DNA from: Henricia sp. BOLD:AAB3569 | Lineage: Eukaryota > Echinodermata > Asteroidea > Spinulosida > Echinasteridae | NCBI GenBank assembly: GCA_037783545.1 | Contig: JBBELK010001439.1 | Span: 62,001-126,000 of the forward strand | Reading direction: 5' to 3' | DNA length: 64,000 bases | The notes under the pieces: model-generated | Database searches by the model: none | The model's input: the letters and a program-made list of their open reading frames with translations, nothing else | What the model was told of the DNA's origin: nothing | Part shown: positions 1 to 13,611 of the stretch, in pieces | How the letters are laid out: the number at the start of each line of letters is the position of its first letter | Position numbering within the stretch: the stretch's first letter is position 1 | Translations under genes and position numbers: made by a program

Positions 1-3000
1 CACCTCTTTGGGGTACTCCTGAGTTGTGCGCATGCTCAGTCATTCGGACTGTCGTTAACGCACCGCAGTTTGGCTCGGCAATTTGGTCAAAGTGTGGTCC
101 AAACGTCGGCAAATTTGGAGGTCGAAAAATGTTCCGACGAACTTCAAATTTTGCATGCCCTAAACTCTCTATATTGCGCACTTGTCATACAAAATTGACA
201 GACTTTCGCCGGGAAATGGCAGAGAAATTTCAAAGTTTAGAAAAAACTGGGTTGAGGCTTCCTGACTGCTCTCGCGCAAACCGTGGCTGTCTGTACACAC
301 CTCTTTGGGGTACTCCTGAGTTGTGCGCATGCTCAGTCATTCGGACTGTCGTTAACGCACCGCAGTTTGGCTCGGCAATTTGGTCAAAGTGTGGTCCAAA
401 CGTCGGCAAATTTGGAGGTCGAAAAATGTTCCGACGAACTTCAAATTTGGCATGCCCTAAACTCTCTATATTGCGCACTTGTCATAACAAATTGACAGAC
501 TTTCGCCGGGAAATGGCAGAGAAATTTCAAAGTTTAGAAATAACTGGGTTGAGGCTTCCTGACTGCTCTCGCGCAAACCGTGGCTGTCTGAAACACACCT
601 ATTTGGGGTACTCCTGAGTTGTGCGCATGCTCAGTCATTCGGACTGTCGTTAACGCACCGCAGTTTGGCTCGGCAATTTGGTCAAAGTGTGGTCCAAACG
701 TCGGCAAATTTGGAGGTCGAAAAATGTTCCGACGAACTTCAAATTTTGCATGCCCTAAACTCTCTATATTGCGCACTTGTCATAAAAAATTGACAGACTT
801 TCGCCGGGAAATGGCAGAGAAATTTCAAAGTTTAGAAAAAACTGGGTTGAGGCTTCCTGACTGCTCTCGCGCAAACCGTGGCTGTCTGTACACACCTCTT
901 TGGGGTACTCCTGAGTTGTGCGCATGCTCAGTCATTCGGACTGTCGTTATCGCACCGCAGTTTGGCTCGGCAATTTGGTCAAAGTGTGGTCCAAACGTCG
1001 GCAAATTTGGAGGTCGAAAAATGTTCCGACGAACTTCAAATTTTGCATGCCCTAAACTCTCTATATTGCGCACTTGTCATAACAAATTGACAGACTTTCG
1101 CCGGGAAATGGCAGAGAAATTTCAAAGTTTAGAAAAAACTGGGTTGAGGCTTCCTGACTGCTCTCGCGCAAACCGTGGCTGTCTGTACACACCTCTTTGG
1201 GGTACTCCTGAGTTGTGCGCATGCTCAGTCATTCGGACTGTCGTTAACGCACCGCAGTTTGGCTCGGCGATTTGGTCAAAGTGTGGTTCAAACGTCGGCA
1301 AATTTGGTCGAAAAATGTTCCGACGAACTTCAAATTTTGCATGCCCTAAACTCTCTATATTGCGCACTTGTCATAAAAAATTGACAGACTTTCGCCGGGA
1401 AATGGCAGAGAAATTTCAAAGTTTAGAAAAAACTGGGTTGAGGCTTCCTGACTGCTCTCGCGCAAACCGTGGCTGTCTGTACACACCTCTTTGGGGTACT
1501 CCTGAGTTGTGCGCATGCTCAGTCATTCGGACTGTCGTTAACGCACCGCAGTTTGGCTCGGCAATTTGGTCAAAGTGTGGTCCAAACGTCGGCAAATTTG
1601 GAGGTCGAAAAATGTTCCGACGAACTTCAAATTTTGCATGCCCTAAACTCTCTATATTGCGCACTTGTCATAAAAAATTGACAGACTTTCGCCGGGAAAT
1701 GGCAGAGAAATTTCAAAGTTTAGAAAAAACTGGGTTGAGGCTTCCTGACTGCTCTCGCGCAAACCGTGGCTGTCTGTACACACCTCTTTGGGGTACTCCT
1801 GAGTTGTGCGCATGCTCAGTCATTCGGACTGTCGTTAACGCACCGCAGTTTGGCTCGGCAATTTGGTCAAAGTGTGGTCCAAACGTCGGCAAATTTGGAG
1901 GTCGAAAAATGTTCCGACGAACTTCAAATTTTGCATGCCCTAAACTCTCTATATTGCGCACTTGTCATACAAAATTGACAGACTTTCGCCGGGAAATGGC
2001 AGAGAAATTTCAAAGTTTAGAAAAAACTGGGTTGAGGCTTCCTGACTGCTCTCGCGCAAACCGTGGCTGTCTGTACACACCTCTTTGGGGTACTCCTGAG
2101 TTGTGCGCATGCTCAGTCATTCGGACTGTCGTTAACGCACCGCAGTTTGGCTCGGCAATTTGGTCAAAGTGTGGTCCAAACGTCGGCAAATTTGGAGGTC
2201 GAAAAATGTTCCGACGAACTTCAAATTTTGCATGCCCTAAACTCTCTATATTGCGCACTTGTCATAAAAAATTGACAGACTTTCGCCGGGAAATGGCAGA
2301 GAAATTTCAAAGTTTAGAAAAAACTGGGTTGAGGCTTCCTGACTGCTCTCGCGCAAACCGTGGCTGTCTGTACACACCTCTTTGGGGTACTCCTGAGTTG
2401 TGCGCATGCTCAGTCATTCGGACTGTCGTTAACGCACCGCAGTTTGGCTCGGCAATTTGGTCAAAGTGTGGTCCAAACGTCGGCAAATTTGGAGGTCGAA
2501 AAATGTTCCGACGAACTTCAAATTTTGCATGCCCTAAACTCTCTATATTGCGCACTTGTCATACAAAATTGACAGACTTTCGCCGGGAAATGGCAGAGAA
2601 ATTTCAAAGTTTAGAAAAAACTGGGTTGAGGCTTCCTGACTGCTCTCGCGCAAACCGTGGCTGTCTGTACACACCTCTTTGGGGTACTCCTGAGTTGTGC
2701 GCATGCTCAGTCATTCGGACTGTCGTTAACGCACCGCAGTTTGGCTCGGCAATTTGGTCAAAGTGTGGTCCAAACGTCGGCAAATTTGGAGGTCGAAAAA
2801 TGTTCCGACGAACTTCAAATTTTGCATGACCTAAACTCTCTATATTGCGCACTTGTCATAACAAATTGACAGACTTTCGCCGGGAAATGGCAGAGAAATT
2901 TCAAAGTTTAGAAAAAACTGGGTTGAGGCTTCCTGACTGCTCTCGCGCAAACCGTGGCTGTCTGTACACACCTCTTTGGGGTACTCCTGAGTTGTGCGCA

Positions 3001-6000
3001 TGCTCAGTCATTCGGACTGTCGTTAACGCACCGCAGTTTGGCTCGGCAATTTGGTCAAAGTGTGGTCCAAACGTCGGCAAATTTGGAGGTCGAAAAATGT
3101 TCCGACGAACTTCAAATTTTGCATGCCCTAAACTCTCTATATTGCGCACTTGTCATAAAAAATTGACAGACTTTCGCCGGGAAATGGCAGAGAAATTTCA
3201 AAGTTTAGAAAAAAACTGGGTTGAGGCTTCCTGACTGCCCTCGCGCAAACCGTGGCTGTCTGTACACACCTCTTTGGGGTACTCCTGAGTTGTGCGCATG
3301 CTCAGTCATTCGGACTGTCGTTAACGCACCGCAGTTTGGCTCGGCAATTTGGTCAAAGTGTGGTCCAAACGTCGGCAAATTTGGAGGTCGAAAAATGTTC
3401 CGACGAACTTCAAATTTTGCATGCCCTAAACTCTCTATATTGCGCACTTGTCATAAAAAATTGACAGACTTTCGCCGGGAAATGGCAGAGAAATTTCAAA
3501 GTTTAGAAAAAACTGGGTTGAGGCTTCCTGACTGCTCTCGCGCAAACCGTGGCTGTCTGTACACACCTCTTTGGGGTACTCCTGAGTTGTGCGCATGCTC
3601 AGTCATTCGGACTGTCGTTAACGCACCGCAGTTTGGCTCGGCGATTTGGTCAAAGTGTGGTTCAAACGTCGGCAAATTTGGAGGTCGAAAAATGTTCCGA
3701 CGAACTTCAAATTTTGCATGCCCTAAACTCTCTATATTGCGCACTTGTCATAAAAAATTGACAGACTTTCGCCGGGAAATGGCAGAGAAATTTCAAAGTT
3801 TAGAAAAAACTGGGTTGAGGCTTCCTGACTGCTCTCGCGCAAACCGAGGCTGTCTGTACACACCTCTTTGGGGTACTCCTGAGTTGTGCGCATGCTCAGT
3901 CATTCGGACTGTCGTTAACGCACCGCAGTTTGGCTCGGCAATTTGGTCAAAGTGTGGTCCAAACGTCGGCAAATTTGGAGGTCGAAAAATGTTCCGACGA
4001 ACTTCAAATTTTGCATGCCCTAAACTCCCTATATTGCGCACTTGTCATACAAAATTGACAGACTTTCGCCGGGAAATGGCAGAGACATTTCAAAGTTTAG
4101 AAAAAACTGGGTTGAGGCTTCCTGACTGCTCTCGCGCAAACCGTGGCTGTCTGTACACACCTCTTTGGGGTACTCCTGAGTTGTGCGCATGCTCAGTCAT
4201 TCGGACTGTCGTTAACGCACCGCAGTTTGGCTCGGCAATTTGGTCAAAGTGTGGTCCAAACGTCGGCAAATTTGGAGGTCAGAAATGTTCCGACGAACTT
4301 CAAATTTTGCATGCCCTAAACTCTCTATATTGCGCACTTGTCATAAAAAATTGAAAGACTTTCGCCGGGAAATGGCAGAGAAATTTCAAAGTTTAGAAAA
4401 AACTGGGTTGAGGCTTCCTGACTGCTCTCGCGCAAACCGTGGCTGTCTGTACACACCTCTTTGGGGTACTCCTGAGTTGTGCGCATGCTCAGTCATTCGG
4501 ACTGTCGTTAACGCACCGCAGTTTGGCTCGGCAATTTGCTCAAAGTGTGGTCCAAACGTCGGCAAATTTGGAGGTCGAAAAATGTTCCGACGAACTTCAA
4601 ATTTTGCATGCCCTAAACTCTCTATATTGCGCACTTGTCATAAAAAATTGACAGACTTTCGCCGGGAAATGGCAGAGAAATTTCAAAGTTTAGAAAAAAC
4701 TGGGTTGAGGCTTCCTGACTGCTCTCGCGCAAACCGTGGCTGTCTGTACACACCTCTTTGGGGTACTCCTGAGTTGTGCGCATGCTCAGTCATTCGGACT
4801 GTCGTTAACGCACCGCAGTTTGGCTCGGCAATTTGGTCAAAGTGTGGTCCAAACGTCGGCAAATTTGGAGGTCGAAAAATGTTCCGACGAACTTCAAATT
4901 TTGCATGCCCTAAACTCTCTATATTGCGCACTTGTCATAAAAAATTGACAGACTTTCGCCGGGAAATGGCAGAGAAATTTCAAAGTTTAGAAAAAACTGG
5001 GTTGAGGCTTCCTGACTGCTCTCGCGCAAACCGTGGCTGTCTGTACACACCTCTTTGGGGTACTCCTGAGTTGTGCGCATGCTCAGTCATTCGGACTGTC
5101 GTTAACGCACCGCAGTTTGGCTCGGCAATTTGGTCAAAGTGTGGTCCAAACGTCGGCAAATTTGGAGGTCGAAAAATGTTCCGACGAACTTCAAATTTTG
5201 CATGCCCTAAACTCTCTATATTGCGCACTTGTCATAAAAAATTGACAGACTTTCGCCGGGAAATGGCAGAGAAATTTCAAAGTTTAGAAAAAACTGGGTT
5301 GAGGCTTCCTGACTGCTCTCGCGCAAACCGTGGCTGTCTGTACACACCTCTTTGGGGTACTCCTGAGTTGTGCGCATGCTCAGTCATTCGGACTGTCGTT
5401 AACGCACCGCAATTTGGTCAAAGTGTGGTCCAAACGTCGGCAAATTTGGAGGTCGAAAAATGTTCCGACGAACTTCAAATTTTGCATGCCCTAAACTCTC
5501 TATATTGCGCACTTGTCATAAAGAATTGACAGACTTTCGCCGGGAAATGGCAGAGAAATTTCAAAGTTTAGAAAAAACTGGGTTGAGGCTTCCTGACTGC
5601 TCTCGCGCAAACCGTGGCTGTCTGTACACACCTCTTTGGGGTACTCCTGAGTTGTGCGCATGCTCAGTCATTCGGACTGTCGTTAACGCACCGCAGTTTG
5701 GCTCGGCAATTTGGTCAAAGTGTGGTCCAAACGTCGGCAAATTTGGAGGTCGAAAAATGTTCCGACGAACTTCAAATTTTGCATGCCCTAAACTCTCTAT
5801 ATTGCGCACTTGTCATAACAAATTGACAGACTTTCGCCGGAAAATGGCAGAGAAATTTCAAAGTTTAGAAAAAACTGGGTTGAGGCTTCCTGACTGCTCT
5901 CGCGCAAACCGTGGCTGTCTGTACACACCTCTTTGGGTTACTCCTGAGTTGTGCGCATGCTCAGTCATTCGGACTGTCGTTAACGCACCGCAGTTTGGCT

Positions 6001-7990
6001 CGGCAATTTGGTCAAAGTGTGGTCCAAACGTCGGCAAATTTGGAGGTCAGAAATGTTCCGACGAACTTCAAATTTTGCATGCCCTAAACTCTCTATATTG
6101 CGCACTTGTCATAAAAAATTGAAAGACTTTCGCCGGGAAATGGCAGAGAAATTTCAAAGTTTAGAAAAAACTGTGTTGAGGCTTCCTGACTGCTCTCGTG
6201 CAAACCGTGGCTGTCTGTACACACCTCTTTGGGGTACTCCTGAGTTGTGCGCATGCTCAGTCATTCGGACTGTCGTTAACGCACCGCAGTTTGGCTCGGC
6301 AATTTGGTCAAAGTGTGGTCCAAACGTCGGCAAATTTGGAGGTCGAAAAATGTTCCGACGAACTTCAAATTTTGCATGCCCTAAACTCTCTATATTGCGC
6401 ACTTGTCATAACAAATTGACAGACTTTCGCCGGGAAATGGCAGAGAAATTTCAAAGTTTAGAAAAAACTGGGTTGAGGCTTCCTGACTGCTCTCGCGCAA
6501 ACCGTGGCTGTCTGTACACACCTCTTTGGGGTACTCCTGAGTTGTGCGCATGCTCAGTCATTCGGACTGTCGTTAACGCACCGCAGTTTGGCTCGGCAAT
6601 TTGGTCAAAGTGTGGTCCAAACGTCGGCAAATTTGGAGGTAGAAAAATGTTCCGACGAACTTCAAATTTTGCATGCCCTAAACTCTCTATATTGCGCACT
6701 TGTCATAAAAAATTGACAGACTTTCGCCGGGAAATGGCAGAGAAATTTCAAAGTTTAGAAAAAGCTGGGTTGAGGCTTCCTGACTGCTCTCGCGCAAACC
6801 GTGGCTGTCTGTACACACCTCTTTGGGGTACTCCTGAGTTGTGCGCATGCTCAGTCATTCGGACTGTCGTTAACGCACCGCAGTTTGGCTCGGCAATTTG
6901 GTCAAAGTGTGGTCCAAACGTCAGCAAATTTGGAGGTCGAAAAATGTTCCGACGAACTTCAAATTTTGCATGCCCTAAACTCTCTATATTGCGCACTTGT
7001 CATAAAAAATTGACAGACTTTCGCCGGGAAATGGCAGAGAAATTTCAAAGTTTAGAAAAAACTGGGTTGAGGATTCCTGACTGCTCTCGCGCAAACCGTG
7101 GCTGTCTGTACACACCTCTTTGGGGGTACTCCTGAGTTGTGCGCATGCTCAGTCATTCGGACTGTCGTTAACGCACCGCAGTTTGGCTCGGCAATTTGGT
7201 CAAAGTGTGGTCCAAACGTCGGCAAATTTGGAGGTCGAAAAATGTTCCGACGAACTTCAAATTTTGCATGCCCTAAACTCTCTATATTGCGCACTTGTCA
7301 TAAAGAATTGACAGACTTTCGCCGGGAAATGGCAGAGAAATTTCAAAGTTTAGAAAAAACTGGGTTGAGGCTTCCTGACTGCTCTCGCGCAAACCGTGGC
7401 TGTCTGTACACACCTCTTTGGGGGTACTCCTGAGTTGTGCGCATGCTCAGTCATTCGGACTGTCGTTAACGCACCGCAGTTTGGCTCGGCAATTTGGTCA
7501 AAGTGTGGTCCAAACGTCGACAAATTTGGAGGTCGAAAAATGTTCCGACGAACTTCAAATTTTGCATGCCCTAAACTCTCTATATTGCGCACTTGTCATA
7601 AAGAATTGACAGACTTTCGCCGGGAAATGGCAGAGAAATTTCAAAGTTTAGAAAAAACTGGGTTGAGGCTTCCTGACTGCTCTCGCGCAAACCGTGGCTG
7701 TCTGTACACACCTCTTTGGGGTACTCCTGAGTTGTGCGCATGCTCAGTCATTCGGACTGTCGTTAACGCACCGCAGTTTGGCTCGGCAATTTGGTCAAAG
7801 TGTGGTCCAAACGTCGGCAAATTTGGAGGTCGAAAAATGTTCCGACGAACTTCAAATTTTGCATGCCCTAAACTCTCTATATTGCGCACTTGTCATAAAA
7901 AATTGACAGACTTTCGCCGGGAAATGGCAGAGAAATTTCAAAGTTTAGAAAAAACTGGGTTGAGGCTTCCTGACTGCTCTCGCGCAAACC
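1..7990 (+). repeat. Loosely ordered satellite segment
   Basis: About 27 units without a clear long-range order. Private or paired variants include a 298-bp unit at 580 (CTGAAACACACC), a 294-bp unit at 1175 lacking 3 bp of GGAGG, GGCGATTTGG with GGTTCAAACG shared by units 1175 and 3549, GGTCAGAAATG with TTGAAAGAC shared by units 4143 and 5911, a 284-bp unit at 5330, and GGGGG runs in units 7098 and 7396. The shared pairs lie 2374 and 1768 bp apart and look like remnants of eroded higher-order copies. No gene is seen. Confidence 0.85.
5330..5613 (+). repeat. 284-bp unit, 13-bp deletion type 1 (simple form)
   Basis: The unit reads ACCGCAATTTGG where the reference has ACCGCAGTTTGGCTCGGCAA, a clean loss of one copy of the 13-bp direct repeat. 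It otherwise resembles the reference and lacks the extra changes of the 8289/10951/13910 units, so it is either an ancestor of those or an independent slippage event. Confidence 0.9.
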
Positions 7991-10652
7991 GTGGCTGTCT
8001 GTACACACCTCTTTGGGGTACTCCTGAGTTATGCGCATGCTCAGTCATTCGGACTGTCGTTAACGCACCGCAGTTTGGCTCGGCAATTTGGTCAAAGTGT
8101 GGTCCAAACGTCGGCAAATTTGGAGGTCGAAAAATGTTCCGACGAACTTCAAATTTTGCATGCCCTATACTCTCTATATTGCGCACTTGTCATAAAAAAA
8201 TTGACAGACTTTCGCCGGGAAATGGCAGAGAAATTTAAAAGTTTAGAAAAAACTGGGTTGAGGCTTCCTGACTGCTCTCGCGCAAACCGTGGCTGTCTGT
8301 ATACACCTCTTTGGGGTACTCCTGAGTTGTGCGCATGTTCAGTCATTCGGACTGTCGTTAACGCACCGCAATTTGGTCAAAGTGTGGTCCAAACGTCGGC
8401 AAATTTGGAGGTCGAAAAATGTTACGACGAACTTGAAATTTTGCATGCCCTAAACTCTCTATATTGCGCACTTGTCATAAAAAATTGACAGACTTTCGCC
8501 GGGAAATGTCAGAGAAATTTCAAAGTTTAGAAAAAACTGGGTTGAGGCTTCCTGACTGCTCTCGCGCAAACCGTGGCTGTCTGTACACACCTCTTTGGGG
8601 TACTCCTGAGTTGTGCGCATGCTCAGTCATTCGGACTGTCGTTAACGCACCGCAGTTTGGCTCGGCAATTTGGTCAAAGTGTGGTCCAAACGTCGGCAAA
8701 TTTGGAGGTCGAAAAATGTTCCGACGAACTTCAAATTTTGCATGCCCTATACTCTCTATATTGCGCACTTGTCATAAAAAATTGACAGACTTTCGCCGGG
8801 AAATGGCAGAGAAATTTCAAAGTTTAGAAAAAACTGGGTTGAGGCTTCCTGACTGCTCTCGCGCAAACCGTGGCTGTCTGTACACACCTCTTTGGGGTAC
8901 TCCTGAGTTGTGCGCATGCTCAGTCATTCGGACTGTCGTTAACGCACCGCAGTTTGGCTCGGCAATTTGGTCAAAGTGTGGTCCAAACGTCGGCAAATTT
9001 GGAGGTCGAAAAATGTTCCGACGAACTTCAAATTTTGCATGCCCTAAACTCTCTATATTGCGCACTTGTCATAAAAAATTGACAGACTTTCGCCGGGAAA
9101 TGGCAGAGAAATTTCAAAGTTTAGAAAAAACTGGGTTGAGGCTTCCTGACTGCTCTCGCGCAAACCGTGGCTGTCTGTACACACCTCTTTGGGGTACTCC
9201 TGAGTTGTGCGCATGCTCAGTCATTCGGACTGTCGTTAACGCACCGCAGTTTGGCTCGGCAATTTGGTCAAAGTGTGGTCCAAACGTCGGCAAATTTGGA
9301 GGTCGAAAAATGTTCCGACGAACTTCAAATTTTGCATGCCCTAAACTCTCTATATTGCGCACTTGTCATAAACAATTGACAGACTTTCGCCGGGAAATGG
9401 CAGAGAAATTTCAAAGTTTAGAAAAAAACTGGGTTGAGGCTTCCTGACTGCTCTCGCGCAAACCGTGGCTGTCTGTACACACCTCTTTGGGGTACTCCTG
9501 AGTTGTGCGCATGCTCAGTCATTCGGACTGTCGTTAACGCACCGCAGTTTGGCTCGGCAATTTGGTCAAAGTGTGGTCCAAACGTCGGCAAATTTGGAGG
9601 TCGAAAAATGTTCCGACGAACTTCAAATTGTGCATGCCCTAAACTCTCTATATTGCGCACTTGTCATAAAAAATTGACAGACTTTCGCCGGGAAATGGCA
9701 GAGAAATTTCAAAGTTTAGAAAAAACTGGGTTGAGGCTTCCTGACTGCTCTCGCGCAAACCGTGGCTGTCTGTACACACCTCTTTGGGGTACTCCTGAGT
9801 TGTGCGCATGCTCAGTCATTCGGACTGTCGTTAACGCACCGCAGTTTGGCTCGGCAATTTGGTCAAAGTGTGGTCCAAACGTCGGCAAATTTGGAGGTCG
9901 AAAAATGTTCCGACGAACTTCAAATTGTGCATGCCCTAAACTCTCTATATTGCGCACTTGTCATACAAAATTGACAGACTTTCGCCGGGAAATGGCAGAG
10001 AAATTTCAAAGTTTAGAAAAAACTGGGTTGAGGCTTCCTGACTGCTCTTGCGCAAACCGTGGCTGTCTGTACACACCTCTTTGGGGTACTCCTGAGTTGT
10101 GCGCATGCTCAGTCATTCGGACTGTCGTTAACGCACCGCAGTTTGGCTCGGCAATTTGGTCAAAGTGTGGTCCAAACGTCGGCAAATTTGGAGGTCGAAA
10201 AATGTTCCGACGAACTTCAAATTTTGCATGCCCTAAACTCTCTATATTGCGCACTTGTCATAAAGAATTGACAGACTTTCGCCGGGAAATGGCAGAGAAA
10301 TTTCAAAGTTTAGAAAAAACTGGGTTGAGGCTTCCTGACTGCTCTCGCGCAAACCGTGGCTGTCTGTACACACCTCTTTGGGGTACTCCTGAGTTGTGCG
10401 CATGCTCAGTCATTCGGACTGTCGTTAACGCACCGCAGTTTGGCTCGGCAATTTGGTCAAAGTGTGGTCCAAACGTCGGCAAATTTGGAGGTCGAAAAAT
10501 GTTCCGACGAACTTCAAATTTTGCATGCCCTAAACTCTCTATATTGCGCACTTGTCATAAAAAATTGACAGACTTTCGCCGGGAAATGGCAGAGAAATTT
10601 CAAAGTTTAGAAAAAACTGGGTTGAGGCTTCCTGACTGCTCTCGCGCAAACC
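7991..10652 (+). repeat. Higher-order repeat A, copy 1 (9 units, 2662 bp)
   Basis: Ordered unit types: GAGTTATGCGC with an extra A (7991); a 284-bp deletion unit with GTATACACC, CATGTTCAG, GTTACGACG and AATGTCAG (8289); CCTATACTC (8573); near-reference (8870); CATAAACAATTG plus an extra A in the second A run (9167); AATTGTGCATG (9465 and 9762); a unit preceded by CTCTTGCGC and ending in CATAAAGAATTG (10059); near-reference (10356). The series restarts at 10653, which defines the HOR period. Confidence 0.9.
8289..8572 (+). repeat. 284-bp unit, 13-bp deletion type 1 (derived form), copy 1
   Basis: It combines the 13-bp slippage deletion with at least five linked substitutions (GTATACACC, CATGTTCAG, GTTACGACG, ACTTGAAAT, AATGTCAG). 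The same haplotype returns at 10951 and 13910, marking HOR A copies. These linked changes make it one of the most diverged units in the window. Confidence 0.9.
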
Positions 10653-13611
10653 GTGGCTGTCTGTACACACCTCTTTGGGGTACTCCTGAGTTATGCGCAT
10701 GCTCAGTCATTCGGACTGTCGTTAACGCACCGCAGTTTGGCTCGGCAATTTGGTCAAAGTGTGGTCCAAACGTCGGCAAATTTGGAGGTCGAAAAATGTT
10801 CCGACGAACTTCAAATTTTGCATGCCCTATACTCTCTATATTGCGCACTTGTCATAAAAAAATTGACAGACTTTCGCCGGGAAATGGCAGAGAAATTTAA
10901 AAGTTTAGAAAAAACTGGGTTGAGGCTTCCTGACTGCTCTCGCGCAAACCGTGGCTGTCTGTATACACCTCTTTGGGGTACTCCTGAGTTGTGCGCATGT
11001 TCAGTCATTCGGACTGTCGTTAACGCACCGCAATTTGGTCAAAGTGTGGTCCAAACGTCGGCAAATTTGGAGGTCGAAAAATGTTACGACGAACTTGAAA
11101 TTTTGCATGCCCTAAACTCTCTATATTGCGCACTTGTCATAAAAAATTGACAGACGTTCGCCGGGAAATGTCAGAGAAATTTCAAAGTTTAGAAAAAACT
11201 GGGTTGAGGCTTCCTGACTGCTCTCGCGCAAACCGTGGCTGTCTGTACACACCTCTTTGGGGTACTCCTGAGTTGTGCGCATGCTCAGTCATTCGGACTG
11301 TCGTTAACGCACCGCAGTTTGGCTCGGCAATTTGGTCAAAGTGTGGTCCAAACGTCGGCAAATTTGGAGGTCGAAAAATGTTCCGACGAACTTCAAATTT
11401 TGCATGCCCTATACTCTCTATATTGCGCACTTGTCATAAAAAATTGACAGACTTTCGCCGGGAAATGGCAGAGAAATTTCAAAGTTTAGAAAAAACTGGG
11501 TTGAGGCTTCCTGACTGCTCTCGCGCAAACCGTGGCTGTCTGTACACACCTCTTTGGGGTACTCCTGAGTTGTGCGCATGCTCAGTCATTCGGACTGTCG
11601 TTAACGCACCGCAGTTTGGCTCGGCAATTTGGTCAAAGTGTGGTCCAAACGTCGGCAAATTTGGAGGTCGAAAAATGTTCCGACGAACTTCAAATTTTGC
11701 ATGCCCTAAACTCTCTATATTGCGCACTTGTCATAAAAAATTGACAGACTTTCGCCGGGAAATGGCAGAGAAATTTCAAAGTTTAGAAAAAACTGGGTTG
11801 AGGCTTCCTGACTGCTCTCGCGCAAACCGTGGCTGTCTGTACACACCTCTTTGGGGTACTCCTGAGTTGTGCGCATGCTCAGTCATTCGGACTGTCGTTA
11901 ACGCACCGCAGTTTGGCTCGGCAATTTGGTCAAAGTGTGGTCCAAACGTCGGCAAATTTGGAGGTCGAAAAATGTTCCGACGAACTTCAAATTTTGCATG
12001 CCCTAAACTTTCTATATTGCGCACTTGTCATAAACAATTGACAGACTTTCGCCGGGAAATGGCAGAGAAATTTCAAAGTTTAGAAAAAAACTGGGTTGAG
12101 GCTTCCTGACTGCTCTCGCGCAAACCGTGGCTGTCTGTACACACCTCTTTGGGGTACTCCTGAGTTGTGCGCATGCTCAGTCATTCGGACTGTCGTTAAC
12201 GCACCGCAGTTTGGCTCGGCAATTTGGTCAAAGTGTGGTCCAAACGTCGGCAAATTTGGAGGTCGAAAAATGTTCCGACGAACTTCAAATTGTGCATGCC
12301 CTAAACTCTCTATATTGCGCACTTGTCATACAAAATTGACAGACTTTCGCCGGGAAATGGCAGAGAAATTTCAAAGTTTAGAAAAAACTGGGTTGAGGCT
12401 TCCTGACTGCTCTTGCGCAAACCGTGGCTGTCTGTACACACCTCTTTGGGGTACTCCTGAGTTGTGCGCATGCTCAGTCATTCGGACTGTCGTTAACGCA
12501 CCGCAGTTTGGCTCGGCAATTTGGTCAAAGTGTGGTCCAAACGTCGGCAAATTTGGAGGTCGAAAAATGTTCCGACGAACTTCAAATTTTGCATGCCCTA
12601 AACTCTCTATATTGCGCACTTGTCATAAAAAAATTGACAGACTTTCGCCGGGAAATGGCAGAGAAATTTCAAAGTTTAGAAAAAACTGGGTTGAGGCTTC
12701 CTGACTGCTCTCGCGCAAACCGTGGCTGTCTGTACACACCTCTTTGGGGTACTCCTGAGTTGTGCGCATGCTCAGTCATTCGGACTGTCGTTAACGCACC
12801 GCAGTTTGGCTCGGCAATTTGGTCAAAGTGTGGTCCAAACGTCGGCAAATTTGGAGGTCGAAAAATGTTCCGACCAACTTCAAATTTTGCATGCCCTAAA
12901 CTCTCTATATTGCGCACTTGTCATAAAAAATTGACAGACTTTCGCCGGGAATGGCAGAGAAATTTCAAAGTTTAGAAAAAACTGGGTTGAGGCTTCCTGA
13001 CTGCTCTCGCGCAAACCGTGGCTGTCTGTACGCACCTCTTTGGGGTACTCCTGAGTTGTGCGCATGCTCAGTCATTCGGACTGTCGTTAACGCACCGCAG
13101 TTTGGCTCGGCAATTTGGTCAAAGTGTGGTCCAAACGTCGGCAAATTTGGAGGTCGAAAAATGTTCCGACGAACTTCAAATTTTGCATGCCCTAAACTCT
13201 CTATATTGCGCACTTGTCATAAAGAATTGACAGACTTTCGCCGGGAAATGGCAGAGAAATTTCAAAGTTTAGAAAAAACTGGGTTGAGGCTTCCTGACTG
13301 CTCTCGCGCAAACCGTGGCTGTCTGTACACACCTCTTTGGGGTACTCCTGAGTTGTGCGCATGCTCAGTCATTCGGACTGTCGTTAACGCACCGCAGTTT
13401 GGCTCGGCAATTTGGTCAAAGTGTGGTCCAAACGTCGGCAAATTTGGAGGTCGAAAAATGTTCCGACGAACTTCAAATTTTGCATGCCCTAAACTCTCTA
13501 TATTGCGCACTTGTCATAAAAAATTGACAGACTTTCGCCGGGAAATGGCAGAGAAATTTCAAAGTTTAGAAAAAACTGGGTTGAGGCTTCCTGACTGCTC
13601 TCGCGCAAACC
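10653..13611 (+). repeat. Higher-order repeat A, copy 2 (10 units, 2959 bp)
   Basis: It repeats the unit order of 7991-9464, then has one AATTGTGCATG unit (12127) instead of two. It adds the pair 12424 (extra A) and 12722 (CGACCAAC with GGGAATGG, one A lost), then 13018 (GTACGCACC, AAAGAATTG) and 13315. Private changes are G at 11156 and T at 12010; copies 1 and 3 have the reference base at both, so copy 2 is not the source of copy 3 at those sites. Confidence 0.9.
10951..11234 (+). repeat. 284-bp unit, type 1 derived, copy 2
   Basis: Same linked haplotype as 8289-8572, plus a private G at 11156 (CAGACGTTCG). Confidence 0.9.
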